NCBI GenBank assembly: GCA_023458315.1
Contig: JAEXAH010000046.1
Location: 1-30,070 of the forward strand
DNA: 30,070 bases
Direction of reading: 5' to 3'
Origin: Pseudomonadota bacterium
GTDB lineage: Bacteria > Pseudomonadota > Alphaproteobacteria > Rhodospirillales > Magnetospirillaceae
Below the pieces are notes generated by a model. That model was not told the DNA's origin and ran no database searches. It was given only the letters and a program-made list of their open reading frames with translations. Every line of letters starts with the position of its first letter. Within the stretch, counting starts at the first letter, position 1. The position numbers were made by a program, and so were the translations under genes. This document shows, in pieces, positions 10,023 through 16,207 of this stretch.

Positions 10023-10069
10023 TTGAAACCCCATGCTTCATGCGCATATGCTTTGCGCATGAAGCATGG
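10023..10069 (+). promoter_or_regulatory. ccdAB promoter overlapped by a perfect 16-bp palindrome (likely autoregulatory operator)
   Basis: TTGAAA (10023-10028) and TATGCT (10047-10052), 18 bases apart, form a promoter. A perfect inverted repeat has arms CCATGCTTCATGCGCA (10031-10046) and its complement (10054-10069) around a 7-base centre. The -10 lies exactly in that centre, the left arm fills the spacer, and the right arm ends on the first two bases of the GGAGG Shine-Dalgarno. This is the layout expected for repression by the antitoxin or the complex, as in other ccd operons. It is not a dnaJ terminator, since no T-run follows. Confidence 0.7.
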
Positions 10070-10078
10070 AGGTGCGTC

Positions 10079-10324
10079 ATGAACGCCCTGTTCGATCCCA
10101 AATCGCCGAAGAAGGCCTGCAACGTCAGCGTCAACGAAGACCTGTTGCGTCAGGCCAAGGCGTTGGGCATCAACCTGTCCCAGACCCTTGAGGCCGAGTT
10201 GGAGAAGCGCGTGCGTGAAGCCCGCGCCAAGCAATGGGCCGAGGAAAACAAGGACGCCATCGACGCCTATAACCGCTATGTGGCGGAACACGGCTTGTGG
10301 AGCGACGGATTGCGGGCGTTCTGA
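10079..10324 (+). CDS. ccdA: CcdA-family antitoxin
   Basis: This is the antitoxin of a type II module: an N-terminal DNA-binding part represses the operon and the C-terminus wraps around and neutralises CcdB. The protein is 81 aa. The N-terminal half (KKACNVSVNEDLLRQAKALG at residues 11-30) fits the ribbon-helix-helix opening of CcdA. The end, AIDAYNRYVAEHGLWSDGLRAF, is the family's characteristic CcdB-binding tail. I chose ATG 10079, which has GGAGG 6 bases upstream; an ATG at 10040 in the same frame lies inside the palindromic operator. The TGA stop shares one base with the ccdB ATG. Confidence 0.9.
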   Translation: MNALFDPKSPKKACNVSVNEDLLRQAKALGINLSQTLEAELEKRVREARAKQWAEENKDAIDAYNRYVAEHGLWSDGLRAF

Positions 10325-10635
10325 TGGCCTGTCAATTCGACGTTCACCGCAACGCGGCAGGCGCCCACCCCCCTTATCTGCTGGTGGTGCAGTCTGACCT
10401 GCTGCACGGTCTCGACACCGTGGTGGTGGTGCCGTTGATCCCGGCCGCCTTGCTGGGCGACCGCCCCATTCGCGGGCTTTATCCCACCTTCGCCATCGAC
10501 GGCCAGATGCAGGTCATGCTGACCGCCCAGATCGCCGGTGTGTCACCGGCCCTGCTGGGCGCGCGTGTCGCCTCGCTGGCCGAGTACCGGACTGAAATCA
10601 TCGGCGCCCTGGACATTCTGATTACCGGCGTCTGA
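10324..10635 (+). CDS. ccdB: CcdB-family toxin (possible gyrase poison)
   Basis: CcdB toxins bind GyrA and trap gyrase on DNA. The protein is 103 aa, against 101 in F-plasmid CcdB, and keeps the family outline: the N-terminal beta strand (CQFDVHRN), LLVVQSDLL, VVVPLIPAA and the LYPTFAIDG segment. The toxicity end of F CcdB is Trp99-Gly100-Ile101. Here the last residues are Ile-Thr-Gly-Val, so the tryptophan is replaced by threonine while the glycine is kept. Toxicity towards gyrase may therefore be reduced or altered. The ATG overlaps the ccdA stop by one base. dapB starts 16 bases downstream, so ccdAB transcripts may run into it. Confidence 0.88.
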   Translation: MACQFDVHRNAAGAHPPYLLVVQSDLLHGLDTVVVVPLIPAALLGDRPIRGLYPTFAIDGQMQVMLTAQIAGVSPALLGARVASLAEYRTEIIGALDILITGV

Positions 10636-10651
10636 ACCTGGAGAAGCACCA

Positions 10652-11431
10652 ATGAAGATCGGAATCGTCGGATGCGGCGGCCGCATGGGCCAGATGTTGG
10701 TCAAGGCGGTGGACGAGGCGGCGGGCGCCACGCTGGCGGGCGGCACCGAACGTCCCGGCAGCGCCCTGGTGGGCGGCACCACCGGCGCCAGCGGCGCCCC
10801 GGTGCATGACAACCCGGCGGCGCTGTTCGCCGATGCCGAGGCGGTGATCGATTTCACCGTGCCGGTGGCCACCGTGGCCCATGCCAAGCTGGCGGCGGCA
10901 ACCGGCACGGCGCTGATCGTCGGCACCACCGGCCTGACCAAAGACGACGAGGCGGCGCTGGCCGAGGCGGCCAAGGTGGTGCCGGTGGTCTATGCCCCCA
11001 ATTTCAGCGTCGGCGTCAACCTGCTGCTGGGCCTGACCGAGAAAGTCGCCGCCATCCTGGCCGAGGATTACGACATCGAGATCGTCGAGATGCACCACCG
11101 CCGCAAGGTGGACGCGCCGTCCGGCACCGCGCTGGGCCTGGGCCGCGCCGCCGCCAAGGGCCGCGGCGTCGATCTGGAGCAGGTGTGGTGCAAGGCGCGC
11201 GACGGCCATCCCGGCGCGCGGCCGAAGGGCGAGATCGGCTTCGCCACCCTGCGCGGCGGCGACGTGGTCGGCGACCACACGGTGATGTTCGCCGCCGACG
11301 AGGAACGGGTGGAACTGACCCACAAGGCCGCCTCGCGCTCGGTGTTCGCCAAGGGCGCGGTGCGCGCCGCGCTGTGGGCCAAGGACCAGAAGCCGGGCCT
11401 GTATTCCATGCGCGACGTGCTGGGCCTGTAA
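10652..11431 (+). CDS. dapB: 4-hydroxy-tetrahydrodipicolinate reductase
   Basis: DapB carries out the NAD(P)H-dependent reduction in the lysine/diaminopimelate pathway, needed for peptidoglycan and lysine. The protein is 259 aa. The nucleotide-binding GCGGRMGQ motif lies at residues 7-14. The active-site segment HHRRKVDAPSGTA is at 148-160, with His148/His149 and Lys152 as the expected catalytic residues. The C-terminal FATLRGGDVVGDHTVMF is typical. GGAGAAG lies 9 bases upstream of ATG. It follows ccdB by 16 bases with no separate promoter or terminator that I can see, so it is probably transcribed from ccdAB, from dnaKJ read-through, or from both. Confidence 0.97.
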   Translation: MKIGIVGCGGRMGQMLVKAVDEAAGATLAGGTERPGSALVGGTTGASGAPVHDNPAALFADAEAVIDFTVPVATVAHAKLAAATGTALIVGTTGLTKDDEAALAEAAKVVPVVYAPNFSVGVNLLLGLTEKVAAILAEDYDIEIVEMHHRRKVDAPSGTALGLGRAAAKGRGVDLEQVWCKARDGHPGARPKGEIGFATLRGGDVVGDHTVMFAADEERVELTHKAASRSVFAKGAVRAALWAKDQKPGLYSMRDVLGL

Positions 11432-11437
11432 CCCGGC

Positions 11438-12184
11438 ATGGATGCCTCGCTGGCCCTGGTGCTGACCGGCGCCGTCACCGCCGGTTTCGTCCAGGGCCTG
11501 TCCGGCTTCGCCTTCGGCCTGACCGCCATGAGCTTCTGGGCCTGGGCGGTGGCGCCGCAACTGGCCGGACCGCTGGTGGTGGTGTGCTCGCTGGTCGGCC
11601 AGGCCCTGGCCATCGGCCCGCTGCGGCGTGGCTTCGACTGGCGCCGGGTGCTGCCGTTCGTGCTGGGCGGTGCCATGGGGGTGCCGCCGGGCGTCGCCCT
11701 GTTGCCGCTGGTGGATCAGATCACCTTTCGCGCACTGCTGGGCGTCATCCTGGTCGGCTATTGTTCGTGCATGCTGGCGGCGCGGCTGTTGCCCCATCTG
11801 CACCACGGCGGCCGTCCGGCCGATGGGGCAATCGGCATGGTCGGCGGCATCCTGGGCGGATTGGGGGGCTTTCCCGGCACCCCCGTCACCGTGTGGTACA
11901 CCCTGCGCGGCTGGGACAAGGATGTGGGCCGCGCGGTATTGCAGACCTTCAACATGGCCATGCACGCTTTGACCCTGACGGTCTATGGCCTCAACGGCCT
12001 GCTGACCGCCGAATTGGGCTGGTTGTGCCTGTGGGCGGTCCCGGCCATGGTGCTGCCGGTGCTGATCGGCATCCGCCTGTACGACCGCATCGACGACGCG
12101 GCCTTCCGCCGTCTGGTCCTGGTGTTGCTGCTGGCCTCGGGCGTGGCGTTGCTGGCGACCTCGCTGCCGCGCCTGGGGGGATAG
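11438..12184 (+). CDS. TauE/SafE-family membrane exporter
   Basis: A 248-aa integral membrane protein with about eight hydrophobic segments, in the two-repeat pattern of the TauE/SafE (DUF81) family. The N-terminal GFVQGLSGFAFGLTAMSFWAWAV (residues 16-38) and the matching segment GGILGGLGGFPGTPVTVWYTL in the middle are the two copies of the family signature. Members export small anions such as sulfite, sulfoacetate or other organic sulfonates; the substrate here cannot be read from sequence. It starts 6 bases after dapB without a good Shine-Dalgarno and is probably translated from the same message. It is convergent with the glycosyltransferase operon, whose stop is only 4 bases away. Confidence 0.85.
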   Translation: MDASLALVLTGAVTAGFVQGLSGFAFGLTAMSFWAWAVAPQLAGPLVVVCSLVGQALAIGPLRRGFDWRRVLPFVLGGAMGVPPGVALLPLVDQITFRALLGVILVGYCSCMLAARLLPHLHHGGRPADGAIGMVGGILGGLGGFPGTPVTVWYTLRGWDKDVGRAVLQTFNMAMHALTLTVYGLNGLLTAELGWLCLWAVPAMVLPVLIGIRLYDRIDDAAFRRLVLVLLLASGVALLATSLPRLGG

Positions 12185-12188
12185 GGCA

Positions 12189-13346
12189 TTACCGGCCGAC
12201 GATGGCCCGCACCGCGTCCCACGCCTGATCGACGGTGATGTCGGCGACGCAGGGGAAGGCATCGGCGCGGCTGGCGCGCTTCGGGCACACCCACAGACAG
12301 TGATAGCAGTCCATTTCCCGGTTCAGGAAGGCCGAGCGCGCCGGGCGGGTTTCCGGCGGATAGGGCACGAAGCTGCCGAAATGGCCGCCGCCCGCCAGCA
12401 ACACGGTGGGGGCGCCGACCCCCAGGGCCAGATGGCCGGGGCCGGTGTCGTTGGTCAGCACGCAGGCGGCGTGCTTCAGCACGTCCACCAGTTCCGGCAG
12501 CTTCAGCGTGCCGATGGTGTCCACCACGCCGGGATGGTTCATCCCGGCGATGCGCGGCTTGGCGAAGGCTTCCTGCCCGGCGCCGACGAACACCACCCGC
12601 AGCCCGGCCTCCAGGCAGCGTTGCGCCACGCCCAGGAAATTGTCGAACGGCCAGCGCCGCCCCGGCTCGTTGCTGCCGAAATTCATCACCACATACGGGG
12701 CGCCGTCGGGCAGCTTGGGCGCCTGCTCGCGCCACGGGATGGCGGGCACCTCGGGCGGGTGCTCGCGCCCGGTCAGTTCCGACAGAAAGGTGAAGTGGCG
12801 CAGGCTTTCATGGGTGGGATAGGCGCCGGTATGGATGACGCGGGTGGCGCGGCGCAGATACCAGCCGTATTCGGCGCGGGTGCGGTCGGTGATGAACGGC
12901 GTGCAGACGATGCGTTCCGGGGCGCGGGAATGCCAGACCAGGGTGTCGGCGGTCATCACCTTGCGCATGAACATGTCGCACACCGCGACCTTGAAGCCCT
13001 GGCGGCGCAGCCACAGGCTGATCTTCAGCCGGTACAGCCACTTCTTCTCATAGGCGTGTTCGTCGATCGTCACCAGTTTGAAGCCGTCGAACACGCCGTC
13101 GCCCAGGCCGCGCCAGGAATTGCAGCCCAGCACGGTGATGTCGGATTTCTCGACCCCGAAGGCCGCCGGGTAATGTTCCAGCGCGCGGCGGAACATCACC
13201 ATGTCGCCGATGCCGTCCATGCGCACCACCACCACGCCCTTTTTGGCACGCGGCGCGGGCCACAGCGCCACCAGGGCGTCGATGGGACGGAACAGCCACC
13301 AGCGGCGGCGCATGCCGCGCGGCGCCAGAATGTCGAGCAGACCCAT
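12189..13346 (-). CDS. Glycosyltransferase family 9 (heptosyltransferase-like)
   Basis: A 385-aa GT-B-fold enzyme related to the LPS heptosyltransferases, probably adding a sugar to a surface glycan at the cytoplasmic face of the membrane. The N-terminal domain begins at VVVRMDGIGDMVMFRRAL (about residues 39-56), the GT9 'GD' motif. The nucleotide-sugar side has LTNDTGPGHLALGVGAPTVLL, matching the GT9 'D-T/S-G-x-x-H-A-A' motif. The C-terminal part carries four cysteines, C-x2-C-x3-C-x11-C. The next gene upstream encodes a paralog with almost the same cysteine spacing, and the gap between them is 3 bases, so they form one operon. The acceptor and donor sugars are unknown. Confidence 0.88.
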   Translation of the reverse strand: MGLLDILAPRGMRRRWWLFRPIDALVALWPAPRAKKGVVVVRMDGIGDMVMFRRALEHYPAAFGVEKSDITVLGCNSWRGLGDGVFDGFKLVTIDEHAYEKKWLYRLKISLWLRRQGFKVAVCDMFMRKVMTADTLVWHSRAPERIVCTPFITDRTRAEYGWYLRRATRVIHTGAYPTHESLRHFTFLSELTGREHPPEVPAIPWREQAPKLPDGAPYVVMNFGSNEPGRRWPFDNFLGVAQRCLEAGLRVVFVGAGQEAFAKPRIAGMNHPGVVDTIGTLKLPELVDVLKHAACVLTNDTGPGHLALGVGAPTVLLAGGGHFGSFVPYPPETRPARSAFLNREMDCYHCLWVCPKRASRADAFPCVADITVDQAWDAVRAIVGR

Positions 13347-13349
13347 GCG

Positions 13350-14465
13350 TCAAATTCCTCGGGCGATGATGTCGGCCACCTGCGCCAGGATCGCGTCGGA
13401 ATCCAGGGCGGCGACGCAAGGGTACATGCCGCGTTGCGGCGGCAGGCGGCAATCGCCCAGGCAACCACGGCATTCCATGTCGTGGCGCAGGAAATGGGCG
13501 TTGGCCGGGGTGATTTCCGGCGCATAGGGCACGATCTCGCCCACATAGGCGCTGGAGGCCAGGCACAAGGTGGGGGCGCCCAGAACCACCGCCAGATGCA
13601 TGCAGGCGGTATCGACGCTGACCACCAGACGGCAGCCCTGGATGATCCCGGCCAGGGTGGCGAAGGGCGCGCCCTCGAATTCCACATTGGGCAGATCCAG
13701 CAGGGCGCGGTAGTCCGGGTTCTTGTCCAGATCGGACGGATGCCCGGCCAGCCGCACCCGCCAGCCCTGGGGCAGTGAGCGGGCGATCAGCGCCCACAAT
13801 TCGGGCGGGCTCTGCTTTTCCTTCACCGCCGAGAACGGCTGGAACAGCACGGTGGGAACGGGCAGGGCTTCGGCCGGGGGCCGCGCCTCGGGCGGCAGCA
13901 GCACCATGGGCGCCGCCTGGGTCTTTCCGGTCAGGAAATCGGCGAAGCGCGCCCAGCGCAGCACCTTGTCGGCGTGGGCGGGGCCGGATTCGAACAGGCG
14001 GCGGTACAGGCGGCGGTTGGCGTCCAGCCGCGACTGGTACTTGCGCCACGGGCGCGGCGCCATGGCCGCCGTGTCCTCGGCCCGGCAGCACGCCACCAGG
14101 AACTCGTCCAGATCGGGATGGCGCAGGTAATCGGTGTGCACCACCAGCCGGTAATGGGCGCCATGCAGGTCGGTCGCCACCTGGAAGCGGTACCTGAGAT
14201 CGCGCAGGCGGCCGAAATCCACCTTCAGCACCTGGACCTGCGGCGGGAACAGGAAGCTCATGCGCGCACCGTCGCCGCGCAACAGCACGGTGACGGTTTC
14301 GCCGGGGCGGGCCAGTTCCAGCAGGCGCGGCAGCACCAGCGAGAACAGCACGGTGTCGCCCAAGCCCCCGGCGCTGATGAACAGCACGCCCGCGGCGTCG
14401 CGGCGCCGCGGGCGCAGCCGCAGCAGGCCGCGCAGGATCGGGTCGATCAGGCGATGGGCGCGCAA
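13350..14465 (-). CDS. Glycosyltransferase family 9 (heptosyltransferase-like), second copy
   Basis: A 371-aa GT9 protein, paralogous to its downstream neighbour. The N-terminus has VLFISAGGLGDTVLFSLVLPRLLEL (GT9 'GD' motif), and the C-terminal half has VVSVDTACMHLAVVLGAPTLCL, the donor-binding 'D-T-x-x-M-H' motif of heptosyltransferases. Near the C-terminus is C-x2-C-x3-C-x10-C. The first in-frame start that fits is TTG 14465, 15 bases after the DUF6165 stop and without a clear Shine-Dalgarno. Translation probably depends on coupling, and a start further inside cannot be excluded. Likely role: assembly of lipopolysaccharide core or another surface polysaccharide. Confidence 0.87.
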   Translation of the reverse strand: MRAHRLIDPILRGLLRLRPRRRDAAGVLFISAGGLGDTVLFSLVLPRLLELARPGETVTVLLRGDGARMSFLFPPQVQVLKVDFGRLRDLRYRFQVATDLHGAHYRLVVHTDYLRHPDLDEFLVACCRAEDTAAMAPRPWRKYQSRLDANRRLYRRLFESGPAHADKVLRWARFADFLTGKTQAAPMVLLPPEARPPAEALPVPTVLFQPFSAVKEKQSPPELWALIARSLPQGWRVRLAGHPSDLDKNPDYRALLDLPNVEFEGAPFATLAGIIQGCRLVVSVDTACMHLAVVLGAPTLCLASSAYVGEIVPYAPEITPANAHFLRHDMECRGCLGDCRLPPQRGMYPCVAALDSDAILAQVADIIARGI

Positions 14466-14480
14466 TGTGCGGTGTCCGGC

Positions 14481-14870
14481 TCAGGCGTAGGGCGCGTAGG
14501 ACTTTTCCTCGACCAGCGCCGAGCCCAGCAGATCGTTGATCTTGCGCTTGGACGCCGCGCGCTCGTCATTGGTGTAATAGACGGCGCGGGCCAGTTCGAC
14601 GAACTTGGCGCCGAAATCCTTGGCCCGTTCGCAATCGCGGATGTCGTCCTCGATCACCCACAGCTTTTCATTGATGGCCTTCAGTTCGGCCGCCAGCGCC
14701 GCCAGGGCGGCATGGCCGGGGAACTCGCGCTCGCGCACCGCCACCAGCTCGTTCAGCTCGGTGGTGACGTTGGCCAGCTTGGCCGCGTCCGTCAGGCGCT
14801 CGGCCTTGATTTCCAGGATGGTGATCTTGTCGATCACCTCGCCCCACGACACCGGAACCAGGACGGACAT
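14481..14870 (-). CDS. DUF6165 family protein
   Basis: A 129-aa soluble, largely helical protein. Its opening VSWGEVIDKITILEIKAERL and the later NEKLWVIEDDIRDCE and VYYTNDERAASKRKIN segments are typical of the DUF6165 family, whose function is unknown. Such genes commonly sit in surface-glycan clusters beside GT9 glycosyltransferases or TPR proteins, as here. ATG 14870 has a good AAGGAG Shine-Dalgarno 6 bases upstream, which rules out the longer open frame that extends upstream. The glycosyltransferase gene follows 15 bases downstream. A helper or partner of the glycosyltransferases is an inference from context. Confidence 0.8.
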   Translation of the reverse strand: MSVLVPVSWGEVIDKITILEIKAERLTDAAKLANVTTELNELVAVREREFPGHAALAALAAELKAINEKLWVIEDDIRDCERAKDFGAKFVELARAVYYTNDERAASKRKINDLLGSALVEEKSYAPYA

Positions 14871-14920
14871 GGCACTCCTTGCATTTCCCTGGGAAAACCT
14901 GCGCCGGGTTCTAGCAGATT

Positions 14921-15529
14921 TCACCGCGCCGGGAAATGCGCCAGCGTCACCACGCTGTCGGCGGCCGCCAGGATGCGCGCCACCCGGTCCTGCCAGACGT
15001 GGGCGAAGGTGGCGGAATCGTCGGGCTCGGCATCGCCGCCCAGCAGCCGCTGCAAGGTCGGGCGCATGGCCGGGTCGGGGGCGATGGCCGACGGGTCGTA
15101 GCGGGCCAGAACGCCGTCGCCGCTGTCGGTGCGCACCAGCCCCAGGGTGGCGGGAATGTCGGTGGCGTATTCCACCAGCCCGGCGCGGCCGAAGCGCCCG
15201 CCCAGCCCCTTGAAGCCGCCGGGACCGGCGGCGCCGGTCAGCAGCCCGGCCACCGCCGCCACCACGCCGGTGACGCCGCTGTCCTGTTCCTCGGGCAGCA
15301 ACAGCCGCACGGCGCCGCGTTCGGGCATGGCATCGGGCCACAACGCCGCCAGGGCGCGGGTGGTCATCAGCCACGCCCCGGCCACGGTGGGACAGGAATG
15401 CCCGGCCAGCCGCACCGCGTCGGCATAGGTATAGGTCAGCAATCCGTCGGCCGGGGCGCCCAGAAAGGCGGCCAGCGGGTCGTGCACGGTGAAGGCGGGG
15501 AGGCGGTAAAAAAATTCGGGCAGGGACAT
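14921..15529 (-). CDS. FmdE-like domain protein
   Basis: A 202-aa protein with resemblance to FmdE (formylmethanofuran dehydrogenase subunit E-like) domains. There is a GHSCPTVAGAWL segment at residues 43-54, like the family's 'GHLCPG' motif with His44 and Cys46. It is followed by an EEQDSGVTGVVAAVAGLLTG segment that corresponds to 'END-x-CGVDAIQ-x-LTGC'. In this copy the second set of cysteines is absent (serine or glycine instead), so metal binding may differ. ATG 15529 was preferred to a TTG 11 codons upstream. It precedes the DUF6165/GT9 genes by 50 bases on the same strand. Function unknown; methanofuran metabolism is not implied. Confidence 0.6.
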   Translation of the reverse strand: MSLPEFFYRLPAFTVHDPLAAFLGAPADGLLTYTYADAVRLAGHSCPTVAGAWLMTTRALAALWPDAMPERGAVRLLLPEEQDSGVTGVVAAVAGLLTGAAGPGGFKGLGGRFGRAGLVEYATDIPATLGLVRTDSGDGVLARYDPSAIAPDPAMRPTLQRLLGGDAEPDDSATFAHVWQDRVARILAAADSVVTLAHFPAR

Positions 15530-15606
15530 GGCCGGGATTCCGCGAATGGAGCGTTCCAGCAAAGGCCCGCGCCGCCGCCGGGGCCTTGATGCCGATCAAG
15601 CCCCCT

Positions 15607-15634
15607 TTGCCCGGCCGGATTGGTGTCCTATAGT
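15607..15634 (+). promoter_or_regulatory. Sigma-70-type promoter upstream of the creA-like gene
   Basis: TTGCCC (15607-15612) and TATAGT (15629-15634) are 16 bases apart. Transcription would start near 15641, about 95 bases before ATG 15737. The site lies in the divergent gap between the FmdE-like gene and the creA-like gene. A second AT-rich hexamer TAAAAT (15667-15672) lacks a good -35. Confidence 0.45.
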
Positions 15635-15736
15635 CTTCGTGCAAGGGTTGTTGTCTTGAAATTGCTTAAAATTGTTCCCATTCCTTGTCGGGCGACGGTT
15701 TCGCCCACCCATTCGATGGTTCGGGGTTGCCGCAAG

Positions 15737-16204
15737 ATGCGTCGTGTTCTTTCCGTGTTTTTCGCCCTTGGCGCCGTTCTGGCCGCCGGTGCCGCCCGCG
15801 CCGAGGAGATCGGCAGCGTCTCCACCGTGTTCAAGATGCTTGGCCCCAACGACAAGATCGTGGTCGAGGCGTTCGACGACCCCAAGGTCGCGGGTGTCAC
15901 CTGCTATCTGTCGCGGGCCAAGAAGGGCGGCATCTCGGGCGGGCTGGGCGTGGCCGAGGACACGTCCGACGCCTCCATCGCCTGCCGTCAGGTCGGGCCG
16001 ATCACCTACAAGGCCAAGATCAAGGATGGCGAAGAGGTGTTCAAGAAGGACACCTCGCTGCTGTTCAAGTCCATGCAGGTGGTGCGCTTCCTGGACGCGA
16101 AGCGCAACGTGCTGATCTATCTGGTCTATTCCGACCGCATCATCGAGGGCTCGCCCAAGAATTCCATTTCCGTGGTACCGGTCCCCGCCGGTCAGGGAGG
16201 CTGA
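15737..16204 (+). CDS. creA: CreA family periplasmic protein
   Basis: A 155-aa exported protein. The signal peptide (MRRVLSVFFALGAVLAAGAARA) has two arginines, a hydrophobic core and an ARA cleavage site after about residue 22. The mature part begins EEIGSVSTVFKMLGPNDKIVVEAFDDPKVAGVTCYLSRA and contains CRQVGPI, the conserved CreA pattern with two cysteines. CreA is a widespread small periplasmic protein, named for its place next to creBCD in E. coli, with no settled function. I chose ATG 15737 because the signal peptide begins there; the open frame extends 39 codons further upstream into the promoter region. The 523-aa unknown gene follows after 3 bases. Confidence 0.88.
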   Translation: MRRVLSVFFALGAVLAAGAARAEEIGSVSTVFKMLGPNDKIVVEAFDDPKVAGVTCYLSRAKKGGISGGLGVAEDTSDASIACRQVGPITYKAKIKDGEEVFKKDTSLLFKSMQVVRFLDAKRNVLIYLVYSDRIIEGSPKNSISVVPVPAGQGG

Positions 16205-16207
16205 CCC

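Noticed and set aside
10031..10069. The 16-bp palindrome as a dnaJ terminator
   Set aside because: No T-run follows it, and a -10 element lies exactly in its centre with a gene start 10 bases after it; an operator fits better.
10622..12262. 546-codon open frame on the minus strand, opposite dapB and the TauE gene
   Set aside because: Shadow frame with Gln/His/Arg-rich peptide; dapB and TauE have clear motifs.
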